From Polytrichum commune (taxonomy: Eukaryota; Streptophyta; Polytrichopsida; Polytrichales; Polytrichaceae): 60,000 bases of DNA. Where the stretch lies: positions 17,672,001 to 17,732,000 of the forward strand of contig OX485806.1 in assembly GCA_950295325.1 (NCBI GenBank), written 5' to 3'. Positions 11,500 to 22,165 of the stretch are shown piece by piece (within the stretch, counting starts at the first letter, position 1; each line of letters begins with the position of its first letter). A model generated the notes under the pieces. It made no database searches and was not told the origin of the DNA. It saw nothing but the letters and a program-made list of their open reading frames with translations. The translations under genes and the position numbers were made by a program.

Positions 11500-11525
<26 letters not shown>

Positions 11526-11755
11526 TTATCATGCATGAGCATATTTCTCATCCATCCAACGTAAAAACGTGACCCCTTATAGGTTTGTTGTTTGTTTATC
11601 TCAAGTGACTTTCAAGGGACTAGTTTGAGGTCTTAAAAACTAGTTTCGGTCTCGGACCGATTTTAAATAGTAATCTCCAAGACGCATACTATTGCAGGGT
11701 TTTCATGTTGGGGTGAATGAGGGTACGCTCGTGTACGGTAATTCCCTTTCTCTCC
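11500..11755 (+). mobile_element. MITE family M1, copy 2
   Basis: It runs from a GAGAGAGAG-rich end with GTTATCATGCATGAGCAT and CTCATCCATCCAAC to an inverted end GTACGCTCGTGTACGG..TTCTCTC. The internal blocks CCCTTATAGGTTTGTTG, GGTCTT and CGCATACTATT match the other M1 copies. Confidence 0.65.
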
Positions 11756-13006
11756 CAAGGCAAGGCTTGTGACAATGCATTTTTCACTCAATGGTAGTCG
11801 TAAAAGATTTTCATGGACATGTTTGGGGTTAAAATGGGATTCATTTGTAGGATCTTGAAACATGGGGGTGGGCTATTTCATGGGGAAAACACGGCATGAA
11901 TAGCTCTTTGGGTTGTTAGGTTATAACAATTGGAGGAAAGGATGCATCAAAAAAAGAATGCCTTGTTTTATCCCCCAAAAATACCCTTGACCAATCAAAT
12001 TCACCTAGAAAATGAGTGGAATGCTTGTGTGATCCACTAGATGGGAAGAACTCAACGATTGAGCACCTTCATAATTTCTCATGCCAAAATGTGCAAACTG
12101 CAATAGGCTAGCCACCTTTGCATTTGGAGTATGCAAATTGTCCCATATTTTTAACCACATAAATGCAAAGAATTCCCTAAAACATTGGAGAGTATCCAAA
12201 TGTTAAATTGAATGGTTGGTGTGAGCACAAAGGTTGCTTTTACATGAACATTAAAAAAAATTCATTTTTTCTCAAAATAAACATCATTGATGTTTATGCA
12301 AAGTGTGCATTGGAGCAACAACCATTGATTGGAGTCAACACTCTCACATGAGCTCCCATCACAACACAAACATGACCACTTCCCACTTTGACATTCTTTA
12401 CACATATTAATCATCTCCAAATTTCCCGGCTCGTGTGTCTATGGGTAGATAGCCATGTTAGCTTGATGTATTGTAGTTATTTTGATTGCGGATGAATGAG
12501 TTAGGTGGGGTTAATATAGGGAAGAAATCATCCATCAACTGAAAGTGGGTTGGCTTGGGAACTTAGGGCTAAACAACAAACACCAAAAAGACATGTCTTA
12601 AGTACGACGAGATTGGACTTTGTGGTCAAACTAAAGATTCCATTTTAGATTCAACAACTAGCACAAGTGGGAGGGCCTACTTACACGGTCGCTCTAAGAG
12701 AAGGATGAACGTCATTGTGACTTCTTATGAGCTTCGCATCTCAATACCATTTATGAAACATGACATCTTTGCGAATCGCAATTGCTAACCATGTGAGACG
12801 ATCCTCAAGCCATACTTATATGTTTACACTAGGGTTGGAAGTGTTCACAAAAGGGTCACATGCCTCAAGCGAGTGCACCGGCCATGAGTGCCTTTCACAT
12901 GCATATATATATATTACTACAATTCAATTGGTGTGGATCACAATCATACATTTATGAGCAAAGCTAGGAAGCTCCCTTTTCTATTTGCAATTCCACCTAT
13001 ATTACT
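11756..13006. other. Intergenic DNA, no gene seen
   Basis: No recognisable coding frame, RNA or element. A short (AT)n run is at 12903-12914. Confidence 0.5.
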
Positions 13007-13229
13007 GTACTAAATATTGTATTTAGTGTCACTTACTATTTGGAATTATACAATGCTATACTTTTCTTCACTATAAATGTTATTTTAAACCAAGTAAAGA
13101 TGTTAGTGTTCTATAATGTCCAAACAACCAATTTGACTTTTGTTGGTCAAATAATGGTCATATATAGTACATACTTATAGCATTGCAAATTTCTAAAATA
13201 GAAAGTGACATTGAATACAATATTACAAT
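13007..13229. mobile_element. Palindromic-TIR MITE, short family, copy A
   Basis: Both ends carry a diverged form of the CACTAAATAT..TATTTAGTG sequence, followed inward by TGTCACTTACTATTTGGAAT and its inverse. The interior includes TTCTATAATGTCCAAACAAC, as in copies B (16067) and C (20778). About 223 bp. No coding capacity. Confidence 0.7.
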
Positions 13230-13607
13230 AATCATTCAATGGTAAGCATCAATTTTATTCCCTTACATATCACAATTCATTATTATTGTCCCACCATGAA
13301 CTCCATGCTATGAGATTCAGGCTTATGATAATTTCTGCAAGAATTCAAGAGCTTGGGATGCAAGCATATGGTTTATCTTTTCTCGAGCCCAATGAACATG
13401 TACACCCCACTGACCAATGTTATGATACTTTTTTTAGTTGCTGAAAGTTAGGGAGGGTGACATGATCACTACATGGTAGGAGGGGCGTCATTAACACGTG
13501 CATTGTCGATAAATTCATTTAGAGTGGCACCAACATAAGGTCCTTGTTCAACAAATGGGGGTTACTTTAAAGGAGTGTTGATACATATAGCAATGATGGT
13601 GCATTTC

Positions 13608-14180
13608 TTAAGGGCACTTTATATTAGGGCCCATTTCTAGGGCCCATTTCCAAACCCTAGGCATCAACCAATGAGAGTGCTTAGATTGCCCAAATGGGCC
13701 CTAATATGGGCCCAAGGGCTTTATATTGAGAGTCGGCCCACTTCTCCTAAAGCTTGCGTGGCGGGTGACATGGCGGCGTTTTGGAGGGAAAAAACTGGGC
13801 CGAAGGCAAAAAAATGGGTCGAGGGTTTATGGAGACCCACTTCACCCAACTTCCGTCATATAGTCATTTATGACTTTATGATTTTATGGTTTTATGACTT
13901 TATGACTTTAGTTCAAGCAAGGGCATAATTCATTTAAGCCCAAGTGGGCCGTGGATTGGGCCTTACAATATAAAGTCCCTAGGCCCATTTGGAAGGCCCA
14001 CTTTAAAGTAGAATTTCCAATTTGGGCCCTACAAGTGGGCCTATGGACTTTATATTGCAAGGCCCACTCAACAACCCACTTTGTAAAGTAGGGCTAAAGT
14101 TAAGGCCCACTTCAAGTCCAAGTGGGCTCAACTCCAAATGGGCCGGCCGCCAAATGGGCCCTAATATAAAGTGCCCCTTA
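13608..14180. mobile_element. Tourist-like MITE with GGGCCC-rich ends and TTA duplications
   Basis: TTA at 13608-13610 and 14178-14180 flanks a 567-bp element. Its ends are inverted: AGGGCACTTTATATTAGGGC at the left and the reverse of GGGGCACTTTATATTAGGGC at the right. An inner inverted pair (GGGCCTTACAATATAAAGTCC near 13957-13977 and GGACTTTATATTGCAAGGCCC near 14045-14065) makes the right half fold on itself. A TTTATGACTTTATGA microsatellite is at 13866-13910. The 3-bp duplication suggests the PIF/Harbinger (Tourist) group. Confidence 0.75.
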
Positions 14181-14524
14181 GAATAGAACAAAATGAGGTG
14201 GGGACCCCCTCTCACAAAATCCTTACTTCTCACTTTTGACACTTATGCAACTCCGGCAATATCAATCTACCTCCAAATTTTTTTCCCTTTTTTGCCCACA
14301 TGTAAATCCATATAGTAACTTCATTGAGTAAATACCACTGTAAATAGTGCAAAATTTATCTTCACAACTAGACCACTAACACACGCAATGGTACAGTAAG
14401 GTATCACATATTAAGTTGGATAGTTTTTGCATAGGGTGTTTAGCTAGCCCTATTGTGTGCACTTCAAAATCCACATACAACATTGGCCATTGGATTAACT
14501 TGGAGTTTATTTCACAACGGTAGC

Positions 14525-14830
14525 AATTGCAATCACAAAGATTGTCATTTTGACTTATGGAACTGGAGTGTAGATGCGAAAGTTATAAGAGGTTGAAGTG
14601 AAGATTTCATGTCTTTTAAGCAATTGCAAAGACATTCTCAACTAAGTTTACAGTTGATTCTAGAATAGTTTGTATATTTTGAGCACACAATCTCTTCATA
14701 AATCGTGTCTCCTTATTGTCCGTTTTTAACTACGAGTCATGCCATGCACTAGTCACGTATAGGTGTCCAATTTAGAAAAGTGAATACATAAGGTCTGCAT
14801 ATATTAGGCTTTAAAAAACTTGTGTGAATG
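14525..14830 (+). repeat. Dispersed repeat R3, copy 2
   Basis: Ordered blocks shared with other R3 copies: CACAAAGATTGTCATTT, GATGCGAAAGTTATAAGAGG, TATTTTGAGCACA, TTTTTAACTACGAG and TAGGTGTCCAATTTAG. The interval 14181-14524 just before it holds nothing recognised. Confidence 0.6.
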
Positions 14831-15039
14831 TGCCATGTCGCATGTATGAATGCGCCATAGATGCAAACAATCAAAAGGGGGGGGGGGGCAGGTCAGAGCT
14901 TTGTGATGTCTAGATAAACCATCTATCGGAACACTGAAAAAAGTAATGAACTATCCTACTACAAAAATGACCAATTGTAACATATTTTGATTATAATAAT
15001 ACCAATAAAAACTCTAAATTAATCTAGCAATAACACCCA

Positions 15040-15286
15040 GTTGAGATGAAATTGTCACATACGAGCATACCTCTATCCATCCAACACGAAAGTTGACCCC
15101 TGATAGTGTTTCTGGTTGATTCATCTCAAATGACTTCGAATAGAACAATATGGGGACTTTATGAAACAAATTATGACGTCAAATCAACTAAACTAAAAAA
15201 CAATTGACGTATGTATTGCATACTATCTAACAACTCATGTTATATGAACAAGAGATATGCTTATATGTGCTTTTCCATCTCACCAA
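15040..15286 (+). mobile_element. MITE family M1, copy 3
   Basis: The left end GTTGAGATGAAATTGTCACA, with TACGAGCATACCTCTATCC, is inversely repeated at the right end by AAGAGATATGCTTATATGTG and TTTTCCATCTCAC. The interior has TTGACCCCTGATAGTG, GGGGACTTT and GCATACTATCT blocks in the family order. Confidence 0.65.
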
Positions 15287-15689
15287 CTTCATATAGGAGG
15301 GTTTATTTTATCTTTATTACTATAATCTCTTCATCCATGATGGATGAGTTAGATTACTTAGACGCCATGGAGCCCAAGCCCTGAGGCAAGTGATGTCCGG
15401 ATTTCAAAAGCCTCGATGGAATAGGATGAAATGTGAACATAGTCATTGAGGTAAAATTGGGCATTGAACTTTGTAAGTCTAGAAATAGAGTAATAAGCTA
15501 TCTTAGAAGTATAGAAAAGAGCTCCAAATGGGGACAATTAATGTCATACTTTACTGGTAACGTAGATGGGTCTTGAATGGTTACTTTTTTCCAACTAGCC
15601 TACTTCTCATAGGATATGAAACACGCGACTATAGTAGTGCAAGGTTGTTAGCTGATCCAAATTGATGTTGTAACCATTTTCTTCATAAA
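15287..15689. other. Intergenic DNA, no gene seen
   Basis: Nothing recognised in this stretch. Confidence 0.5.
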
Positions 15690-15960
15690 TTTTCAGAGCT
15701 CATATGATTTTCTTTTTCATTATCAAAGTGAAGATTCTCGTGCTCATCAAATAATCATATAATACAATCCCCCAAATTAAGTTGATTAATGAATTTAGAA
15801 TGGTTAACATATTTTGAGCACATGGTCTAATCTCTTTTAAACACATGTCTTTTTGGTATATGTTCTTGAAGCCACACCAAACCACATAAAACTCAAATAT
15901 AGGTGTCCAATTAAGAGTGGTAACCGAATTAGGCATGTGTACCTTGATGTGACACGAAGT
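15690..15960 (+). repeat. Dispersed repeat R3, copy 3
   Basis: Shares TCAAAGTGAAGATT, ATATTTTGAGCACATGGT, CATGTCTTTTTGGT and ATATAGGTGTCCAATTAAGA with the other R3 copies in the same order. Confidence 0.6.
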
Positions 15961-16066
15961 TTGAGAGAGTTTTAAACGAATCCATAGCATGTGCCAACAT
16001 ACTTATTCGGGAATGTAATATTCTCCATTCACAAACTCCAAAGTTAAACCCTCAATGGAAAAACTA

Positions 16067-16290
16067 CACTAAATATGATATTCAGTGCCACTAACTATTT
16101 GGAGTTACACAATGCTACATCTTCTTGTACTGTTGATATAATTTTTTTACCAAGTCAAGTCGTCAATGTTTTATAATGTCCCAACAACCAATCGACAATT
16201 TGTTGGTAAAACATGGAACATGCAATAAATAGATATAGCATTGCGTAATTCCAAATAGTAAGTGACACTAAATACATCATTTAGTATTGT
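16067..16290. mobile_element. Palindromic-TIR MITE, short family, copy B
   Basis: Begins after TA with CACTAAATATGATATTCAGT and ends with the inverse CACTAAATACATCATTTAGT. Next inside are ACTATTTGGAGTTACACAAT and its inverse ATTGCGTAATTCCAAATAGT. About 224 bp. The downstream frame 16381-16671 is not obviously related and has no domain. Confidence 0.75.
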
Positions 16291-16642
16291 GTACTTACTA
16301 CTATTACATGTCTTTACTGAAAGAGTATAAAAGTAGCTTTTGTATATAATACCCTAAATCAACCTTGGTCAAACAAAATAGTGACGTCCGAAGTGGATGA
16401 TATGTATAAGCATATTGGAATGATCTTCTTTGGCTTTGTTTGGAAGGAAACACGGCATGTGAATCACATTGTGTGGTTTCTAACGTGTGGACCTGAGCAA
16501 GTTAACTTGTGCCACAATCCCAGTTTGTGGGGAAAGCAATTACATGACATGTTCAAAGGTGCTTTTTATGAAGTATATATTTTAAGAGCGGAAAGCGGAA
16601 GCATGACATGTTTGGCATTTATGAAAGAATGTCTTCCCGAAA

Positions 16643-16890
16643 CAGTGTCCAAGGGAGATTTTTTAGCATAATCTAGTGTTTCCAAGTCCAACTGGTTATA
16701 CTATGTTGACATCTTTCGGTTTTTCGTTCTGAATTTAGGTGTGTATATATATATATATATAGAGTAAATTCCTCTAAATTGATGGGTAATTTTCCTGAGG
16801 TCTTGAACTTCAACTGGTTATCTCTCAAACTCAACCAGTTGATATGTAACTAGCGGTCAGTTCTCCCCATTCATTGTTCTTGAAAACACG
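16643..16890 (+). repeat. Dispersed repeat R2, long copy 2
   Basis: Starts CAGTGTCCAAGGGAGATTTT and follows 8442-8760 block by block to AACTAGCGGTCAGTTCTCC. A (TA)n microsatellite (16743-16762) is inserted in the middle. The frame ending at 16671 runs into this repeat, another reason not to treat that frame as a gene. Confidence 0.65.
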
Positions 16891-17238
16891 TGGATAAACA
16901 TTTGGTAATTTATTTTAATTGGACACTTGCATTTGAGAATACTCATCAAAACGACTCATCATTTGTTTGAAGATTGGACTATGTCATACTCAAAATCATG
17001 AGAAAATTTATCATGGTGATTTGGATTTGCTAATTATCTTGTATTACATTGATTATCCCAATTAGCGCGTATTACTATTCGTAGTGACGTAATGCAATAA
17101 CATCTTACCCATGAGTTCAATTGTTACTATCGAAGTGTCAATCGGTTGTGCAGACATTATAGAACATAAATGACTTTGCTTGATATAATATTACATTTCT
17201 CATTATATAGCTATAGCACTTTGGATAGTGACATGCAC
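16891..17238. other. Intergenic DNA, no gene seen
   Basis: Nothing recognised. A small minus frame (17138-17320) spans into the next element and has no domain. Confidence 0.5.
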
Positions 17239-17732
17239 TACAGTAATCTCCCACTAAAGTAAGCACTTTGAACTGGAGCCATTGGTGTGCACTTAGTTGG
17301 TAGGTGCGTACTTTACTCATGTCGCCACTGTTCCAGATTCAGGTCTTCAATGCCCTTCAAACGCAATTTGGCCCTTCAAAATATAACTCTCTCAGAACAT
17401 CCCCTCAAAACACAACCCCAAACTAAAAATAAAGACGTCACTTGAAGGTTTTGAAGCTCTACACAACATTGTCCTCGACATCGACGACCAATTGCTTTGC
17501 TCCAATGTTCAAATGGAAACTGAACAAATGTATGATGAATTGCGACGATCGTTTGGGACGTTTTAGCGAAACGCTAACAAATTGACATTGAATGTCAAGT
17601 GTAAAAAATTCATGCATTCGCAGCAAATGACTCTGCATGACATGTTCAAATAATGAAGCATGAACCCTGATTTTTATCAAAAAAAAATTGCGCACTTAAA
17701 CGGGATGCATACTTGAACGGGAGATTACTGTA
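17239..17732 (+). mobile_element. Internally deleted pogo-like (Tc1/mariner) element
   Basis: TA duplications at 17239-17240 and 17731-17732 flank a 490-bp element. Its left end CAGTAATCTCCCACTAAAGT matches the inverted right end CAGTAATCTCCCGTTCAAGT, and TAAGCAC/TATGCAT-like sequence follows. The plus strand near 17455-17653 keeps a decayed C-terminal coding tail with an in-frame TAG: LLCSNVQMETEQMYDELRRS, then near the end SQQMTLHDMFK before TAA. QMTLHDMF resembles a PCNA-interacting (PIP) box, a feature known at the C-terminus of pogo transposases. The catalytic part is gone, so it is non-autonomous. Confidence 0.7.
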
Positions 17733-19424
17733 ATTGGGATAATCAGTGTAGTTGCAGATGTTTTTCTTCACTCATTCCAAGGCCACTCTCCAAATGTTTA
17801 GGGTTCCGCTGTTTATGATGCAAGAAATAACGCATTCACACAACCATTTTGTTCAAGCCGTTTGTGTGTAATGCGTAACTCACATGTTTGAAAAGTAGCT
17901 CAATTGTTTATGATACCCTGAGGCTGGTTTTAGAGTTGTGGCTGGAGCGCTTCTTCTTCTTCTTCGTCGTCTTCTTCTTGTGTAGATGTGCCAATTGGAG
18001 TGCAAGGGTATAGTTTAAATTTCAAGGTTAGTGATGCAAAACACATGCATCACATAGTAGGTGTGCATTGCACGAGTCCTTCAACGCATGTGTGACCCTC
18101 GTCAAGAATGCTGGGGAACATACAGGCAATGTTCTTAGTCGGATGGCGGCTTTGCAAAATCTATGAATCTGGCAAAATGAGTCTTGGCCAAGCTAGTCTT
18201 TGCAAGGATGCCAAACCTGTGGAGCGGGAAGTAGAAGAATGAGAGCGCTGCGGCCCTGCTGCTCCAACGGGACGCTCAAACCAGAATACACCATCAACCG
18301 ACAGAAGCCTCGCCGCCATGCCATAAGAAGATCGCACATCCACATCAGAGCAAGCAACACCCGCAAGACACAAGGCGAGATCGGTCAAGAGCAAAGAGAA
18401 CCTACTTGCAAATCTACACAATTGAGAACCAAAACGCACAACAATTGTTACACCACAACATCACCGACCCAAGAGAAGATCATTTACAACATCCAGGCTT
18501 AGATTAGCCTTAGTGTAAGATTAGAAACCCCCTACCTAGCAGCACCGACACTCTCCCACAACCAGCAACAACGCTCCTAGCGCCTAAGCTCACCCACACC
18601 CCACAAAAACAGGAAAAAACTTGGAGGTCGTTGCGCCCTGATGGAGAGAGTATGTGCTCTCTATTAACAACTACTTGAAGCCCTGGGGTGGCAACTGGTG
18701 TAAAATAATTTGTAACAGATAATCCATCCATATTATTCTTGTACATTCGTACCAAGGAACAATTTTACAAAACTTAGAATGGAATGATGTAGTGCACATT
18801 GAGACCGTCCATAATACGTAATTTTTTTTTTTTTGATTTGAACATGTTTAGGTGTTATAATACATGAATAATTTGAAGATAATGTGTATTTTCTCTTAGA
18901 CAAGGGGGCTAGTCCATAATCTAGTCTCCATCATACTTGATTATAATTTATAAAATCTACAAAAAAATTGAAGATAATATAGATTATTTTGGCTTGTAAG
19001 CCCTAATCCTAACTCTCTTCCCGACTTCTCTCGGTGGCTTCTCTCCCGCTTCTCTTCTGAAACTCTTCAACCCCTCTTCAATAAATTGAAAGTTGTAGAT
19101 TATTTGAAACATAATTTAGATTATATGTATTATTATGTGTATGTAATCTATGTCTTTGTGACAATTTTGGACGAGCCCCTTGTAATTATTTGTTTGAGTT
19201 GCCACCCTGGGCTTGAAGCCGTTGAGACTCTACAAGGTGAGAGGCCCTGTTGCATAAGATTTAGACATGTTTGTAGCACTGATGCCCTCAAAGCATCGGG
19301 CCAAAGCAATGGCCCTGTTATGATTTGCATAATGGGCGAGAGGAGAGTGGGCGATGAACTGCAACAACAACAAGACATCCATGAACTCTCATTTGTAATG
19401 GGACGTAATTGGTCCGCTCATGAA
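17733..19424. other. Unidentified, moderately GC-rich stretch
   Basis: Overlapping frames on both strands (18161-18755) show no domain. An imperfect inverted repeat of about 29 bp pairs GAAGCCCTGGGGTGGCAACT (18679-18698) with AGTTGCCACCCTGGGCTTGA (19198-19217). The plus frame 19086-19481 runs up to the LINE insertion point. Joining the two sides of the 14-bp duplication keeps it open for about ten more codons to a TAG stop, so it could be a fragment of an older interrupted sequence. No function is assigned. Confidence 0.35.
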
Positions 19425-20284
19425 TGTAAAGTTTATGCAAAACGAAAGAGACACATGGCCCCATCTCCTCTCTACATGTGAGCACCCATACCTAAAAGGA
19501 CTCAGAATTGCAAGGCATACCAAAGCAATTCACCTCATCACTCAAACACTACAAGCCAATAAAAAACTCTCGGTACATTCTTCACCCTGACCAATGCAGG
19601 CCATCTTAACAACCAACCACAAGAACAAACAATACCAGAATGGCTCCTTCAATGCACATGCCACCAAAAACCATGCCAATGCCAAGCCAAACTAAGACCG
19701 GACATCCTATGCATGATCGGAGCCCCAGACCAAACACAACTATAACCCATATCACCCTAAACCCTAACCCATATCACCATCCCCCAGCCACGCAGTCCAA
19801 TTCATCGAATTCACATACTGCCATGATAGATTTCCCGAACAAGCCCTCACACATAAGCACATCAAATATGACCCACTGAATAACATCATCCAAAATAGTG
19901 GATGAAAAACCAAACCCCTTATTACCATCACGGCTGGAGTAAGAGGAGCCATACACAAACACTCCATAGACAAACTCACAAAACTAAAAATCCCAAAATC
20001 CAGTTTTAAAAACCTTATGAAAGACATACACCAGATTGTTACCAAATACCTCACATACCTAGTAGTAAACAAGAGAAAACTAGACAACAAACAAACACTT
20101 GTCCCCCCACCTTAACAAATTGGGATATCTAGTACATCACCAGAGCCCACCTCCTAAAGGAGGCATAACACCGTACACTGCATCACGAAATACTATGATC
20201 AGTGTAAGGCCAACGGGCTCATATTCATGCCGGTATTTGTATACGGGCGTCATTTTTTCTTTTCTTTTCTTGTAAAGTTTATGC
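19425..20284 (+). mobile_element. 5'-truncated non-LTR retrotransposon (LINE) with restriction-like endonuclease remnant
   Basis: A 14-bp direct repeat TGTAAAGTTTATGC flanks the insert at 19425-19438 and 20271-20284. The insert is 832 bp and ends in a T-rich TTTTTTCTTTTCTTTTCT tail. Its plus strand has a decayed frame in pieces: GLRIARHTKAIHLI (about 19500-19560), EWLLQCTCHQKPCQCQ then RPDILCMIG (about 19640-19725), and QFIEFTYCHDRFPEQ..KHIKYDPL followed by ITITAGVRGAI (about 19798-19950), stopping at 20113. The order R..RH, CxC..CxC, PD, E-x-T, KY fits the C-terminal CCHC plus PD-(D/E)XK endonuclease region of R2/HERO-like LINEs. Frameshifts and an in-frame TGA make it a pseudogene. The reverse transcriptase is missing through 5' truncation. 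Confidence 0.75.
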
Positions 20285-20777
20285 TATGCATGAAACAATT
20301 TCTACATGGATAGAATAACACAAAAGAGTTGTTGGAAGTGGCCTCCACTTGGACAAGCAACCAATTATGAGCCGAGCGTTGCTTATCTGCCGGACTAATC
20401 ATACGTAATGAGTGTTGATTATTCTGAGAACGGGTACCAAATACCTATCACATACCAAAAAAAACCAATATTGCACATAATTGGTGGTTAGGAACTAAGA
20501 TTTTAGCATTTTTGGGTTTATGCATGAATGTTGGATGATTCCAACCACCAACATGACGTACACTAAATCACAAAACTACACAAATACGATGGTTGACGTA
20601 TATGGAATACAAACACTCAAAGTTGTGGTTGTTGATGTTATTATCCCCACAAACACACATCCCCTATTATTTTTGGACAAGTGGTTTGTTCAAATATACT
20701 TAAATGTCAATTAGGGTTGTATCAAACTAGAGACTACTTGGCGCGTCCTTCTTACCTATCTGATACACCATCGAGTG
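20285..20777. other. Intergenic DNA, no gene seen
   Basis: Nothing recognised. The small plus frame 20520-20714 has no domain. Confidence 0.5.
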
Positions 20778-20994
20778 CACCAAATATGATATTTAGTGTG
20801 ACTTACTATTTGGATTTACACAATGCTATATCTTTTTTTTATTGAAATAATTTTTTACCAACTAAAGTTGTCAATGTTCTATAATGTCCAAACTACCAAT
20901 TTAACATTCATTGGTAGAAAATGAGATGTATAATAAATAGATATAGCATTGCATAATTCCAAATAGTAAGTCACACTAAATATCATATTTAGTG
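20778..20994. mobile_element. Palindromic-TIR MITE, short family, copy C
   Basis: The inverted ends agree over about 55 bp: CACCAAATATGATATTTAGT, then TGACTTACTATTTGG, pairs with the reverse of CCAAATAGTAAGTCA and CACTAAATATCATATTTAGT. TA follows the right end. The 217-bp element has the same interior (TTCTATAATGTCCAAACTAC) as copies A and B. Confidence 0.8.
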
Positions 20995-21129
20995 TAGTGA
21001 TTATCATCATATAATCGGCCTCTTCAGAGCCACTGAGAGAGCGCCAGGCAGACAAGATACAGCCCCAAAATCGATAATGTTGGGTTGGACCAAGTTCATA
21101 GAGGACGAATGATTTGAATGCGTTTGATG

Positions 21130-22165
21130 GAATTCACGCATGAGGTGCTTGAAAGTTCGTCTCGTGTGGATTGATATCAATACCGCTTTGCCTGATCGCT
21201 CAACTGAAGTAGATTACACTGCTTTAATACTTAATGCTTGGTGTGGGTTAAGGTTTGGGGTTTGGGTCATCCACATCCAAAATTCGATGGATATGAGGAG
21301 TTGAATACCGAGACACATTCTGCGGATGCAGTGGTGAGAGTTGTGCTAAAATGGTGTTTTGTTTGGATGCTCCAGTTGAAATTGTAGCTCGAAAATGACA
21401 GCCTCTAAACTATGTGGAACGCAAAATCGTTCGGTGTTTGCCGCAAGTCTGCATGCATCGAAATGTATCACAACAGCATATTAACTTCAATGAGTGTGAG
21501 TTTCAGTAAGTTTGAAAGTTCGTCTTGTCTGAATTGAATAGGTAGCGCTCTGCCTGATCATTCATCTAAAGCGACTCACATTGATTCAATGCTGCATTGG
21601 TTTAAGTTAGGATTTGGCGTTCAGATCATGCACACTGGAAGGGAAGCTACCGGAAGCTCGGGTTTAGAAGCTACCCGCAGATGAAGACGATTGCACATCC
21701 AAAATTCAATGGGTACGAGGAGTTGAATACCGAGTCACAATCTGCGCATACAGTGATCGTGAGGTTTGTCCTTTTTTTGGTGTTTTTTTGGACGCTTCTG
21801 TTCAAATAGCAGCTCGAAATGGCATTTTTAACTATGTGAAACCCAAAATCATTTGGTGTTGCCATAAGTCAGCATGCCTCGAAATGTATCACAACAGTTA
21901 ATCTTAAAGAGTGCGGATTTCAGCAAGATTGATGATTGCCTGAAAAACCACCTCGTGTGAATAGAATACCCCGCCTCTGCCTGATCATTCAACTGAAGCA
22001 ACTTCAATAGGAGGTTTGGTGCTTGGATTCGGGGATTCGGAGCTTATACCCGCTGATGAAGACGATTGCACATCCAAAATTCGATGGATCCGAGGAGTTG
22101 AACACCGAGCCAGGTTATTGCTAAATTGGTGTTTGCTGGGATGCTTCAGTTGGTAAATAACAGCT
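21130..22165 (-). repeat. Three tandem partial copies of the 3' end of B3 gene 1
   Basis: Three units of roughly 240-410 bp follow one another. Each has GCCTGATCATTCAACTGAAG, then CACATCCAAAATTCGATGG, GAGGAGTTGAATACCGAG and a GGATGCTTCAGTTG-like block. The unit nearest the gene (about 21930-22165) contains its stop codon and last codons. In the other two units the minus strand still reads remnants of the same C-terminus (TEASKKTPK at about 21779-21805; TGASKQNTI at about 21354-21380), interrupted by stops in the middle unit. They are non-coding fossils of repeated 3'-end duplication. Confidence 0.75.

Noticed and set aside
16381-16671. Plus-strand 96-residue frame
   Set aside because: No domain is recognised and its end runs into dispersed repeat R2.
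18161-18755. Overlapping frames on both strands in a GC-richer patch
   Set aside because: No similarity to a known family could be seen and both strands are open, which fits base composition rather than coding.
19745-19775. CCCTAAACCCTAACCC as interstitial telomere
   Set aside because: Only about two repeat units inside the decayed LINE; too short to be a telomeric tract.
19640-19879. Plus-strand Met/Pro-rich 79-residue frame
   Set aside because: It is the wrong frame of the LINE endonuclease remnant, whose own frames carry the recognisable motifs.
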